Below, piece after piece: positions 51,147 through 60,227 of a DNA stretch of 64,000 nt. Positions within the stretch are counted from its first letter, which is position 1. Every line of letters starts with the position of its first letter. Source of the DNA: Dactylococcopsis salina PCC 8305. GTDB lineage: Bacteria > Cyanobacteriota > Cyanobacteriia > Cyanobacteriales > Rubidibacteraceae. The stretch is from positions 434,001 through 498,000 of the forward strand of contig NC_019780.1 in assembly GCF_000317615.1 (NCBI RefSeq). The letters run 5' to 3'. Position numbers and translations under genes: made by a program. The notes below the pieces were generated by a model. The model saw only the letters and a program-made list of their open reading frames with translations. It searched no databases and was not told the DNA's origin.

Positions 51147-51710
51147 TTACTCTAATAACCAACCAAATAAATCACTAACTGTTAAATGTAATTCCTTAGC
51201 AAACTCAGGAGGAGGAAGGATCATTTCGGGTTGATCGAAAACAGCGATTTCTTGTCGTGGACGATAGACAAATATGGTTTTTTCGCTGGGATCAATTAAC
51301 CAACCGATCTCAGTTCCATGTTGGAGACAGTGCAAAATATTTTTGGTCACTTGGGTTTGATTTTGATTTGGTGATAGAATCTCAATCGTCCAATTGGGCG
51401 CAATTTTAAACGTATTAGAAACTTCTCCATTTTCATCACGAGGGATTCGATCGAGCGTAAAGACAACCAGATCAGGAACAATCGATCGATTCCCAAATGT
51501 CCAACGTAATTCTGGAAAAGCTCGACCGAAACTCTTGGGTTTTATGGTCTGATTAATGACGGATAATAATTCTCCCTGAATAATGCTATGTTTTCCTTGT
51601 GGCACTGGTTTTTGTATAATTTTTCCCTCAATATATTCTTGAGGAGGTTTGGTTTCAGGTTGTTGTAAAAATTCTTCCAGTGTTATAGGTTTCGATGTTG
51701 CTTGAGTCAT
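51147..51710 (-). CDS. Uma2-family (DUF820) PD-(D/E)XK nuclease-like protein
   Basis: 187 residues. ITLEEFLQQPETKPPQEYIE with EGKIIQKPVPQGKHSIIQGE is the typical cyanobacterial Uma2 start. The nuclease-like core is SIVPDLVVFTLDRIPRD, WTIEILSPNQNQTQVTKNI and HCLQHGTEIGWLIDP; the acidic residues of PD and EI(L)S are the metal ligands expected of the fold, although the lysine of ExK is replaced by serine here (EILS). Function is unknown. It is more complete than the one at 3610-4086 and only distantly similar. It is co-directional with the oxidoreductase gene upstream, 44 bases apart. Confidence 0.88.
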   Translation of the reverse strand: MTQATSKPITLEEFLQQPETKPPQEYIEGKIIQKPVPQGKHSIIQGELLSVINQTIKPKSFGRAFPELRWTFGNRSIVPDLVVFTLDRIPRDENGEVSNTFKIAPNWTIEILSPNQNQTQVTKNILHCLQHGTEIGWLIDPSEKTIFVYRPRQEIAVFDQPEMILPPPEFAKELHLTVSDLFGWLLE

Positions 51711-51754
51711 CTTTTTTTGGTTGGATTCGATCGATCATTAGGAACAGATTTTGA

Positions 51755-52867
51755 TTAATGGTTTAAAAAGTCCTCAAAATTGGGAACATCAACCCAACTA
51801 TTTTTTTCGTTAGACTCATGGCTTAAATCCATTAATAATTGCGAGTAAACCCCCTCTCGTAAAGAAGGAATCATTGGGGTTTGAGTTTGAATCGCTTTCA
51901 CCCAGTGATCAATGAGACGGAGAACTGGCGCAATGCGTCCTTCTGGATAAACTTTCGGAAAAGCCAGTCGATCGGGAATAAAAACTTCTGACAAGGATTC
52001 TCCCGACGGTGCGGCGAGAAAACGGAAACCATGAATATAATCAGAAAGATTGCCGCTACCTAAAACCACCGTTCCTCGATCGCCATATACTTCGATCCAG
52101 TGTCCTCGTCCTTGATACGCAACAGAACTAATGGTTAATTGACAGGGCGTTCCGTCGGCTAATTCTAGCATTAATAAACAAGTATCATCAGAATCAACGG
52201 GTTTGAGTTTCCCATCTTCTTTTGGGTCTGGACGTTGCGCGATCGCGGTGTATAATTGAGCAGATAAACGATTGACACCGCCAAATAACCAGTTAATATA
52301 ATCAAAAGCGTGAGAACCGACAGCCCCTAAAGCGCCGCCACCTTGATCTTTTTGCGCGTACCAATTCCATGCTTGTTCTGGATTAGCGCGTCTTCCCAAT
52401 ACCCAGTCAATTTTTACTAACCGCTTTTTCCCCACATAATCATTTTGTAAGTATTCGGCTAACAATTGCCATTCGGGAACACCACGAAATTCAAAATCAC
52501 TGGCAGCAACTACGCCATTTTGTTTCGCTAAATGATATAGTTCACGGGTTTCTTGTGCGTTTAAGTTGAGGGGTTTTTCTAAAAGAAGATGTTTCCCCGC
52601 TTTGAGGGTTGCTTTCGCCATGTCGTAATGTAAAAACGGCGGTGTGGAGATACTGACCGCATCCACATCAGGAAGAGAGAGAATAGTGTCAAGTTGGTTA
52701 CTAGCGTGGGGAATGTCGTATTCTTGCGCGATCGATCGAGCTTTTTCTAAATTAGGATTATACACAGCGACAGGGGAGGTTCGATCGTGAATTTGAAACG
52801 CTGGAATGTGTACCTTTTTCCCGAAACCTGTCCCAACGATCGCAACACCTAGAGATTCATTACTCAT
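51755..52867 (-). CDS. Gfo/Idh/MocA-family oxidoreductase
   Basis: 370 residues. N-terminal Rossmann fold with GVAIVGTGFGKKVHIPAFQI, then the family EKP motif HLLLEKPLNLNAQETRELYH, and a C-terminal alpha/beta domain with the catalytic-type His in GAVGSHAFDYINWLFG. These NAD(P)-dependent enzymes oxidise or reduce sugars, inositols or related compounds, and the exact substrate is unknown here. It is cytosolic. No sugar operon surrounds it. It may be transcribed with the Uma2 gene 44 bases downstream. Confidence 0.92.
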   Translation of the reverse strand: MSNESLGVAIVGTGFGKKVHIPAFQIHDRTSPVAVYNPNLEKARSIAQEYDIPHASNQLDTILSLPDVDAVSISTPPFLHYDMAKATLKAGKHLLLEKPLNLNAQETRELYHLAKQNGVVAASDFEFRGVPEWQLLAEYLQNDYVGKKRLVKIDWVLGRRANPEQAWNWYAQKDQGGGALGAVGSHAFDYINWLFGGVNRLSAQLYTAIAQRPDPKEDGKLKPVDSDDTCLLMLELADGTPCQLTISSVAYQGRGHWIEVYGDRGTVVLGSGNLSDYIHGFRFLAAPSGESLSEVFIPDRLAFPKVYPEGRIAPVLRLIDHWVKAIQTQTPMIPSLREGVYSQLLMDLSHESNEKNSWVDVPNFEDFLNH

Positions 52868-52969
52868 TTTCTTCTCTCCTGAAAAAACGCTAATTTGTGG
52901 CTGATTTTAAATCATTTTCCCACAGGTAGAACTAGCTTTAACAGTTGTTCAAGCTAATCAAGAAAGCAG

Positions 52970-53152
52970 CTATTGATTAGGATTCGTTTTTTCTTTGAGA
53001 AGTTGATTAAATTCTTGTATTGATGAAATTTTTTGTTTGGGGGATTCGTCTAGTTTTTGGAAAAAAATTTCCCAGGCTTGATCATCAGCAGGGTTATGGC
53101 GAAGATAATCTCTCACTTGTTCGCGAGTCATCCGTTCGAGTTGGCTAGTCAT
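52970..53152 (-). CDS. DUF6887-like small protein
   Basis: 60 residues: QLERMTREQVRDYLRHNPAD followed by DQAWEIFFQKLDESPKQKIS. The M-[ST]-x-E-[LQ]-R-x-Y start followed by a histidine and an acidic helix is the pattern of small cyanobacterial DUF6887 proteins, which are nearly always preceded by a DUF6888 gene. Here the upstream gene ends inside its start (4-base overlap), as expected of a two-gene unit. Function is unknown; the genomic behaviour is like that of toxin-antitoxin or other mobile pairs, but this is speculation. Confidence 0.75.
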   Translation of the reverse strand: MTSQLERMTREQVRDYLRHNPADDQAWEIFFQKLDESPKQKISSIQEFNQLLKEKTNPNQ

Positions 53153-53334
53153 GGTCGATTTAATTCTCCATTTTCATTGATGATGACTTCTAATTCCTCT
53201 TTTCGGCTAGTTACTGCCAAAATATAAATAACTCTTCTGGTCTCGTCGAATCTAAATAATTCTATTGAACATAAAGTCTTGGTCAGGCTTTGACAAATCG
53301 TAACACTGGTAAGAGCTTGTTTATTAGTAACCAT
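53149..53334 (-). CDS. DUF6888-like small protein
   Basis: 61 residues from the ATG at 53334: TNKQALTSVTICQSLTKTLC then FRFDETRRVIYILA and ELEVIINENGEL. This matches the DUF6888 layout I remember (NKQALxxVxxCQxL at the start, RFDE and IYILA in the middle). The frame stays open through the neighbouring 79-base repeats to 53532, but those upstream residues are repeat-coded and unlikely to be translated. It overlaps the DUF6887-like gene by four bases. The 79-base minisatellite begins about 50 bases upstream of its start. Confidence 0.75.
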   Translation of the reverse strand: MVTNKQALTSVTICQSLTKTLCSIELFRFDETRRVIYILAVTSRKEELEVIINENGELNRP

Positions 53335-53384
53335 GATATTTGATCTTGAAACTTCTAGACTAGGGCAATAATTCAATATAGCTG

Positions 53385-54138
53385 TCAGAGAATCTTTCCA
53401 GAGAGAGACCGATCGAATCTCTCCCAGAATTTTTGGGTTACACTTCGTTTCACCGAACCTACTGGTTAGAATCTTTCCAGAGAGAGACCGATCGAATCTC
53501 TCCCAGAATTTTTGGGTTACACTTCGTTTCACCGAACCTACTGGTTAGAATCTTTCCAGAGAGAGACCGATCGAATCTCTCCCAGAATTTTTCGGTTACA
53601 CTTCATTTCACCGAACCTACTGGTTAGAATCTTTCCAGAGAGAGACCGATCGAATCTCTCCCAGAATTTTTCGGTTACACTTCATTTCACCCAACCTACT
53701 GGTTAGAATCTTTCCAGAGAGAGATCGATCGAATCTCTCCCAGAATTTTTCGGTTACACTTCATTTCACCCAACCTACTGGTTAGAATCTTTCCAGAGAG
53801 AGATCGATCGAATCTCTCCCAGAATTTTTCGGTTACACTTCGTTTCACCGAACCTACTGGTTAGAATCTTTCCAGAGAGAGATCGATCGAATCTCTCCCA
53901 GAATTTTTCGGTTACACTTCGTTTCACCGAACCTACTGGTTAGAATCTTTCCAGAGAGAGATCGATCGAATCTCTCCCAGAATGGTTGGGTTACACTTCG
54001 TTTCACCGAACCTACTGGTTAGAATCTTTCCAGAGAGAGATCGATCGAATCTCTCCCAGAATGGTTGGGTTACACTTCATTTCACCGAACCTACTGGTTA
54101 GAATCTTTCCAGAGAGAGATCGATCGAATCTCTCCCAG
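53385..54138. repeat. 79-bp minisatellite, about ten copies
   Basis: Units beginning GGTTAGAATCTTTCCAGAGA recur at 53464, 53543, 53622, 53701, 53780, 53859, 53938, 54017 and 54096 (period exactly 79), with a partial first copy from about 53385 and a truncated last one. Each has two inverted repeats: GAGAGATCGATCGAATCTCT with C, and GGTTGGGTTACACTTCGTTT with CACCCAACC. Single-base variants are shared by neighbouring copies (for example ACCGATCG in the first four, ATCGATCG in the rest). The array fills the space between the DUF6888-like gene and the ABC1 kinase gene. Confidence 0.96.
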
Positions 54139-54196
54139 CGTCCCGAATGTTGTTACAATACTTAACAACGTTACTCGGTCGGTCTAAGCAAGATTT

Positions 54197-56173
54197 ATGA
54201 CTCAAAAAACTGTTTCTTCCCCCAATCAATCCCACGCCAACCCCAACTCAGACACCATTACAGTGGAGTCATCAACTCAATCTCTACATCCTTCTCTAGC
54301 CGATAACGAGTGGCGTTATGACCCCGAAAGAATTAATAACTACTATAAAAATCGTCCCCTAGCAGTAATCAGACGTTTAATTGCTTTAATCTTCCCTGGA
54401 ACGGCGTTCGGAGTGCGCTTATTGTTTGATAAACTCACAGGACAGATCGCAAAAAACGAACAAAAACGCGCCATAGAACTCCGAGAGATTCTTACCGAAC
54501 TCGGACCCACCTACATTAAAATCGGACAAGCACTCTCCACTCGTCCTGATCTTGTTCCTCCCATCTACCTCGAAGAATTGGCACAACTCCAAGACCAACT
54601 TCCTCCCTTTGATAACGCGATCGCGTACCATTTTATAGAAGAAGAACTCGGAAAACCCCCCAAAGACATTTACGCTGAAATCTCCCCTGATCCCGTCGCC
54701 GCCGCTTCTTTAGGACAGGTTTATAAAGGAAAACTCAAAAGCGGAGAAGAAGTCGCCATCAAAGTTCAACGTCCCGACTTACTCCGTCGTATCACAATTG
54801 ATCTTTACATCCTACGGAAAGTCTCCTTTTTCGCTACCAACAACATCAAACGCATCCGTAGCGATTTAGTGGCGATCATGGACGAGTTCGCCAACCGCAT
54901 TTTCGAGGAGATGAATTACGCCTATGAAGGCTACAATGCGGAACGCTTTAAAGAACTCTATAACTACATTGAAGAAATCTATATCCCGACAATCTATTGG
55001 GAATATACAGGACGACGAGTTCTGACAATGGAATGGATAGCTGGGATTAAACTCACCAATGTCCAAGCCATCCAAGACGCTGGAATCGAAGCCACTAGCT
55101 TAGTCGAAATCGGTGTCGAATGTTCCTTACGTCAACTGCTAGAATCTGGATTTTTCCATGCTGATCCTCATCCTGGAAACCTTCTCGCCATGTCCGATGG
55201 ACGATTGGCGTATCTTGATTTTGGCATGATGAGTGAAATTAAACCCTATCAGCGCTATGGGTTAATCCAAGCCATTGTGCATTTAGTCAACCGTGATTTT
55301 GAATCTCTCGCCCATGATTATGTTCAGTTAGATTTTCTCTCGGAAGATACCGATTTACGTCCGATTATCCCCGCGTTAGCAAGTGTATTTGAAAACGCCC
55401 TCGGTGCGAGTGTTGCGGAGTTAAACTTCAAAAGTATTACGGATCAGATGTCGGAAATTATGTATGAATTTCCGTTTCAAGTCCCCGCTTATTATGCGCT
55501 GATTATCCGTTCTTTGGTGACTTTAGAAGGGATCGCGATCGGGATTGATCCAGAATTTAAGGTATTAAGTAAAGCCTATCCCTATGTCGCTAAACGGCTG
55601 TTAATTGACCCTTCACCGCAGTTAAGAGAGTCTCTCCGTGATTTATTATTTAAAGATGGCAGTTTCCGTTGGAATCGTTTAGAAAATCTTCTTCGTAACG
55701 CCCGCGACTCTCAAGATTACGATTTTGAGAAAGTGTTAGACCAAGCGTTAGACTTTTTATTCTCGGAACGAGGAGAGTTTATTCGGGAACGATTAGTGGA
55801 TGAATTGGTGAAAGCGATTGATATTTATGGACAACGTAGCTTTTACAACTTCTCTGCTTCTGTACGAGAACAAGTGGGGTTAGCGGTGAACGAAAATCCC
55901 CCGCAATTGGGAAATAATAATCAAAACTTAGAACACATCCAAAACATTCTCGAAATTTTAAGAGATACCCCAGGGTTTGATCCGATGCGAATTGTTCCTT
56001 TAGTGCCAAAAGTGTTATCGAAACCCGAAACTCAACACATGGGACAGCAAATCGTCGGAAAATTGACAGAAAAGGCGATCGCGCGGTTTATTCGTAACAT
56101 TGCTTTACAAGACAAACCCACCAACAATGGTAATAATGGAAAACTCTCTCTTCCCTCTGCATTCAAAAACTAG
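54197..56173 (+). CDS. ABC1/UbiB-family atypical kinase
   Basis: 658 residues. The conserved ADCK/UbiB elements are present: the KxGQ-like TYIKIGQALSTRPDLVPP, the A-rich loop VAAASLGQVYKGKLKSGEEV with the following lysine in VAIKVQRP, the catalytic FHADPHPGNLL, and the metal-binding DFGMMSE. A C-terminal region of about 250 residues, with a hydrophobic stretch near the end of the kinase (FPFQVPAYYALIIRSLVTLE), follows. Relatives support quinone and prenyl-lipid metabolism and are found in plastoglobules and membranes. A paralogue is partly present at 62627-64000. The start follows the minisatellite by 58 bases. Confidence 0.93.
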   Translation: MTQKTVSSPNQSHANPNSDTITVESSTQSLHPSLADNEWRYDPERINNYYKNRPLAVIRRLIALIFPGTAFGVRLLFDKLTGQIAKNEQKRAIELREILTELGPTYIKIGQALSTRPDLVPPIYLEELAQLQDQLPPFDNAIAYHFIEEELGKPPKDIYAEISPDPVAAASLGQVYKGKLKSGEEVAIKVQRPDLLRRITIDLYILRKVSFFATNNIKRIRSDLVAIMDEFANRIFEEMNYAYEGYNAERFKELYNYIEEIYIPTIYWEYTGRRVLTMEWIAGIKLTNVQAIQDAGIEATSLVEIGVECSLRQLLESGFFHADPHPGNLLAMSDGRLAYLDFGMMSEIKPYQRYGLIQAIVHLVNRDFESLAHDYVQLDFLSEDTDLRPIIPALASVFENALGASVAELNFKSITDQMSEIMYEFPFQVPAYYALIIRSLVTLEGIAIGIDPEFKVLSKAYPYVAKRLLIDPSPQLRESLRDLLFKDGSFRWNRLENLLRNARDSQDYDFEKVLDQALDFLFSERGEFIRERLVDELVKAIDIYGQRSFYNFSASVREQVGLAVNENPPQLGNNNQNLEHIQNILEILRDTPGFDPMRIVPLVPKVLSKPETQHMGQQIVGKLTEKAIARFIRNIALQDKPTNNGNNGKLSLPSAFKN

Positions 56174-56177
56174 ATAA

Positions 56178-57362
56178 ATGACCCAACGTGACCTCCTCTG
56201 GCGATACTGGTTTCTTCTCCCCATCTATCCCTACCAAAATCGGCGCACCCTGCGCCGAGAAGTCCTAAAAAACACAATTTGGACATTTGACCAAGTACAA
56301 GGCATTTTTTATGTGGTTGTCCCAATTCGGATGACAGTGGTACGGTTAGAAACAGGAGGATTGCTGGTTTATGCGCCAGTTGCACCAACGCCAGAATGTA
56401 TCCGTTTAATGCGAGAATTAGAAGCGGAACACGGTGCGGTGAAATCGATCGTTCTTCCTACGGTTTCGGGGTTAGAACATAAAGTATTTGTCGGTCCTTT
56501 TGCGCGACAGTTTCCCAAAGCATCAGTTTATATCGCCCCCCAACAGTGGAGTTTTCCTGTCAATCTCCCTTTAAGTTGGTTGGGGTTTCCTCGTCAACGG
56601 ACTTATGTTCTTTCTAATCCCTACGAATATAATCCTTTTCCCCCCGAATTTGATTACGCAATCCTCGGACCGATTAAATTGGGTTTAGGGTCATTTGGTG
56701 AGGTGGCGTTATTCCATAAACCCTCTCGCACTGCTTTAGTCACAGATAGCGTGATTTCCATCCCAGAAACGCCCCCTGAAATTGTCCAGCTTGACCCCTA
56801 TCCGCTTCTTTTTCACGCGAGGGATAATGGGTTAGATGTGGTGGAAGATACGCCAGAAATGCGACAAAAAGGGTGGCAGCGCATTTGTTTGTTTGCGAAT
56901 TATTTCCAACCTGATGCTTTAGAAGTGCCGCAATTTGGGGAAGTATTTACAGAAGCAAAACAAGCGCCCGATCGATCCCAAAGGGCGTATTATGGGTTTT
57001 ATCCCTTCCGTTGGCGATCGCACTGGAAAGCCTCATTTGAGAAACTACAAGGGAAAGGACGGCTATTAGTAGCGCCAGTGTTGCAAACCTTGATTTTAAA
57101 CCGCGCTCCCAGAGAGACGATTAAATGGGCAAATTTAGTGGTGAGTTGGCATTTTGAACGACTAATCCCCTGTCATTTTCAAGCCCCTTTAGAAGCGTCT
57201 CCCCGCGAGTTTCGTCAGGCATTTAGTTTCTTGGAAAAAGAAGAATTACCGATCAATCAACCGAGTTATCCTCTCCCAGAAGCGGATTTAGCACCACTAG
57301 AAAAAATTGAAGTTACTTTAAGTAAAGGGAAAATTGTTCCGCCTCGATCGGAGAAAATCTAA
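56178..57362 (+). CDS. DUF4336 domain protein
   Basis: 394 residues, soluble. The region RMTVVRLETGGLLVYAPVAP, with VKSIVLPTVSGLEHKVFVGP, resembles the DUF4336 family of metallo-beta-lactamase-like proteins present in cyanobacteria and plant chloroplasts. The usual HxHxDH zinc motif is not evident, so hydrolase activity is doubtful. LFHKPSRTALVTDSVISIP corresponds to the second half of the fold. It starts five bases after the ABC1 kinase stop, which suggests co-transcription. The end overlaps the convergent epimerase gene by four bases. Function is unknown. Confidence 0.83.
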   Translation: MTQRDLLWRYWFLLPIYPYQNRRTLRREVLKNTIWTFDQVQGIFYVVVPIRMTVVRLETGGLLVYAPVAPTPECIRLMRELEAEHGAVKSIVLPTVSGLEHKVFVGPFARQFPKASVYIAPQQWSFPVNLPLSWLGFPRQRTYVLSNPYEYNPFPPEFDYAILGPIKLGLGSFGEVALFHKPSRTALVTDSVISIPETPPEIVQLDPYPLLFHARDNGLDVVEDTPEMRQKGWQRICLFANYFQPDALEVPQFGEVFTEAKQAPDRSQRAYYGFYPFRWRSHWKASFEKLQGKGRLLVAPVLQTLILNRAPRETIKWANLVVSWHFERLIPCHFQAPLEASPREFRQAFSFLEKEELPINQPSYPLPEADLAPLEKIEVTLSKGKIVPPRSEKI

Positions 57363-59269
57363 TTTCGTGGCGTAGCAGTGTACCGCAAACGCTTTTCTTC
57401 TTGACCTTGAAACTCAGGCACTAGCCAACGTAACACACTGAGGATTTTTTGTTCATCTTCCTGTTCTGCTGCTTCAATCAAAGCATTTAATGGCGTTTCT
57501 AATTGATGCCAAGACATACTAGATTCCCTTGCGCGATAAATTTTGGGATGAGAGGTTTTAAGAGCCGTATTTGGATCAATGAGTAATTCTTCATAAAGTT
57601 TTTCCCCGGGACGTAAACCTGTAATTTTGACTTCAATATCCTTCCCGACTTCTAACCCACTCAAATCAATCATTTGTAATGCCAAATCGTAGATTTTAAT
57701 CGGTTTTCCCATGTCTAATAAAAAAACTTCTCCTCCTGTTCCCAATGCTCCCGCTTGAATGACTAAACGTGCCGCTTCAGGAATGGACATAAAGTAACGA
57801 GTGATATCTCGATGAGTAACCGTGATCGGTTTTCTCTCCGCAATTTGTTGACGAAACCGAGGGACAACTGAACCATTGCTATCTAGTACATTACCAAATC
57901 GCACCATGACAAAACTGGTTTGATGGGAGTGATCTTCGGCAAAAGCCTGAAGAATTAACTCTCCGACGCGCTTGGTTGCTCCCATGATATTAGTTGGACG
58001 AACGGCTTTATCTGTGGAAATTAAAACAAAATTTTTCACCCCACAATCTCTGGCACTTTTGGCGGCGGTTAATGTGCCTTGGACGTTATTGATAATTCCT
58101 TGAGCGGGATTTGCTTCTACTAAGGGAACGTGCTTATAGGCGGCAGCGTGATAAATGGTTTCGACTTGATAATCTGAGATCATTTTTTTGAAATGTGTCT
58201 CATCCGTCACTGAACCTAAGCAAGGAATAAAGTTTAAATCGGGATACGTTTCCTTTAAGTCTTGATCGATATTGTATAAGGCATATTCGTTACGCTCATA
58301 AAGAATCAGTAAACGAGGCTTTTGTTGGACAATTTGGCGACAAAGCTCCGCACCGATCGAGCCGCCTGCACCAGTCACAAGAACCGTTTTTCCTGTGATA
58401 TTGACACTTAATAACTCTGGGAGTGGGGAAACTTCCTGTCTTCCCAATAAATCAATGATATCAATTTGTCGCAACTGACTTAGAGGCACTTTGCCGCTAA
58501 TAATTTCGCTGATGCCTGGAACTGTTTTCACCGTTACTGGTAAAGTTTTCAGGCGATCGAGGATTGTCTGTTTTGCTTCTCCTTGTACTGATGGCATCGC
58601 CAAGAGGATGGTTTTTACCCCGTAATGTCGAATCAGTTTCGGCAGTTTTTGAGCAGGATAAACCGTTATGCCATTAATTTGTTGTCCCTGCAATTGAAGT
58701 TGATCATCGACAAAAGCAATCACTTGATATGTTTGTTGGTGATAGAGAGCTTGTGCTAATTGTGTTCCAGCTTCCCCAGCCCCATAAATGATCACTCTTG
58801 AAGCCAGTTCCCCAATAAAAAAAGGAGATTGAGGATTATAAAGACACCAACGAATTGATAAACGTACTGTCACCATAAGGACAATACTTAACAGAGCATC
58901 ATTAAGGATAACAGAACGGGGGAGTTGTTCGATTTGAAAAAGGAAGCCCAAGAAAACAATAATGCCATAGCTGACAGCAATTGGGTAAGTCACCTTATAG
59001 AAAAGCTCTACTCCCACATAACGTAGAATAGAGCGATACATTCCCAGTGCTTGCAACACTGCTAACTTAACCAATACGGTGATGAGAGTGATTGGAGAAT
59101 ATTCTAAGAGTAAGCGACCAACGGATAAAGTTTCAAATCTAATCCCAAAGGCAATGATCAAACTGATGATAATCAGTGTTAAATCAATTGTGATAAAGCT
59201 CCACTGTTTTTGAGAACGAGACAAAGAAGAATGAATTTTCTGACAAATTTTTGCGAGGGGTTTGACCAT
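57359..59269 (-). CDS. CapD/FlaA1-type membrane UDP-sugar 4,6-dehydratase/epimerase
   Basis: About 636 residues. Four to five N-terminal transmembrane segments (FITIDLTLIIISLIIAFGIR onwards) are followed by a nucleotide-binding domain (VIIYGAGEAGTQLAQALYHQ) and then an SDR domain with VTGAGGSIGAELCRQIV. The catalytic region is unusual for extended SDRs: STDKAVRPTNIMGATKRVGE with Met where Tyr is typical, as in WbpM/FlaA1-type dehydratases. These enzymes make precursors for surface polysaccharide. Two starts are possible; the ATG at 59269 (MVKPLAKICQ) is chosen over 59311. No other glycan gene is adjacent. Confidence 0.9.
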   Translation of the reverse strand: MVKPLAKICQKIHSSLSRSQKQWSFITIDLTLIIISLIIAFGIRFETLSVGRLLLEYSPITLITVLVKLAVLQALGMYRSILRYVGVELFYKVTYPIAVSYGIIVFLGFLFQIEQLPRSVILNDALLSIVLMVTVRLSIRWCLYNPQSPFFIGELASRVIIYGAGEAGTQLAQALYHQQTYQVIAFVDDQLQLQGQQINGITVYPAQKLPKLIRHYGVKTILLAMPSVQGEAKQTILDRLKTLPVTVKTVPGISEIISGKVPLSQLRQIDIIDLLGRQEVSPLPELLSVNITGKTVLVTGAGGSIGAELCRQIVQQKPRLLILYERNEYALYNIDQDLKETYPDLNFIPCLGSVTDETHFKKMISDYQVETIYHAAAYKHVPLVEANPAQGIINNVQGTLTAAKSARDCGVKNFVLISTDKAVRPTNIMGATKRVGELILQAFAEDHSHQTSFVMVRFGNVLDSNGSVVPRFRQQIAERKPITVTHRDITRYFMSIPEAARLVIQAGALGTGGEVFLLDMGKPIKIYDLALQMIDLSGLEVGKDIEVKITGLRPGEKLYEELLIDPNTALKTSHPKIYRARESSMSWHQLETPLNALIEAAEQEDEQKILSVLRWLVPEFQGQEEKRLRYTATPRN

Positions 59270-59635
59270 TGATAATGATTTGATGATAATCACTGAGTGT
59301 AAAGGCAACAAGTGTGATTGATGAGGGTAAAAGTAGATTATTTAGTTCTAGAGAATTGACAATGAAACATAATTACTGCTGATTTCCTGTTTATATTAAG
59401 GGGAATAGACACGAATTTATACTAGGTCAATAGGATTTGATTACTCTGTCATATCTTGGTTAAAGAAAGCACGTTAGTTTAATTAATGACTACTATCTGA
59501 TGGGATAAGTTTCCCAACCCAGATGAACTAGAGAACAAGATGGGATCATGCTTTGCAGTTTAGATCGAGTTGAGAATTTATTATGATCTGCGGTGACTAT
59601 AGTCATCAACATGGAGATTACACTAAGTCAAAATA
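59270..59635. other. Intergenic region between the epimerase and DUF1823 genes
   Basis: AT-rich, with a TATACT hexamer at 59418-59423 that could serve as a -10 on the plus strand, though it is 212 bases from the DUF1823 start. No gene or repeat of the dispersed families was seen. Confidence 0.4.
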
Positions 59636-60037
59636 ATGAAAGCAATGGCGAATGAAAACGGTATGTTGAATTTACCTCCCCTAAATCAAGATACCTTATG
59701 GGGAATTCTACGAGAGGAAATACCCGATCGAACGGTTAACGAATTAGTTTGGCACTATCTGGGTTATCGCTATGATTCCCAGCAACAAGCATGGCATAAT
59801 GAACAAGTGCCATCGGAGTGGCGCGACACTTACCCCCAACCTCCTGATTTTATTGAGAGTCGTCCAGCTACTGTCAAACTTACTCGATCGATTCCGAAGC
59901 CGAATAAACAACTTTTAAAGGAGAAACTCGGCTTTAAGGGCTACAAAATTGGTGAATTTGGTCCCCGACAAACGAGACGCGCCACCATGGTAAACTGGTT
60001 GCTCAGTTATATGCAGGATCAAGGATGGCTCGATTAA
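59636..60037 (+). CDS. DUF1823 protein
   Basis: About 133 residues, soluble. PLNQDTLWGILREEIPDRTV, LVWHYLGYRYD and FKGYKIGEFGPRQTRRATMV identify DUF1823, a family of cyanobacteria and plastid-bearing eukaryotes with no established function. The C-terminal arginine-rich helix GPRQTRRATMVNWLL is strongly conserved as I remember it. Alternative starts are at 59645 and 59663 (MLNLPPLNQD), the last of which may be the true one. The stop codon's last A coincides with the first base of the MITE-B element that follows. Confidence 0.82.
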   Translation: MKAMANENGMLNLPPLNQDTLWGILREEIPDRTVNELVWHYLGYRYDSQQQAWHNEQVPSEWRDTYPQPPDFIESRPATVKLTRSIPKPNKQLLKEKLGFKGYKIGEFGPRQTRRATMVNWLLSYMQDQGWLD

Positions 60038-60139
60038 TACCATTTTGGAAAAGTAAAGTTACATTTAAGCCCCCCAAACTTGGGGGGTTGGGGGGGCTTA
60101 AGTAATCGATACCGTAGCACCAACTCTTCAAAATGGTAT
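60037..60139. mobile_element. MITE-B copy (103 bp, uninterrupted)
   Basis: ATACCATTTTG (60037-60047) and CAAAATGGTAT (60129-60139) are perfect inverted ends. The interior holds a palindromic G/C element (TAAGCCCCCCAAACTTGGGG and GGGGCTTA). The left end begins at the last base of the DUF1823 stop codon. Its length equals that of the copy at 45603-45977 once its insertion is removed. Confidence 0.85.
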
Positions 60140-60227
60140 AAGCATCCGTAAAGCATGAAAATCAATTCTCTGATAATGTAAGTTCTGTATAGTCAGCTTT
60201 TATTTTGCAAGACTGAAGGAGATTCTA

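Noticed and set aside
53335..53532. N-terminal extension of the DUF6888-like protein
   Set aside because: The extra residues are coded by the minisatellite; the ATG at 53334 matches the family start.
53385..54138. CRISPR-like regular array
   Set aside because: The whole 79-base unit repeats; there are no unique spacers and no cas genes nearby. It is a minisatellite.
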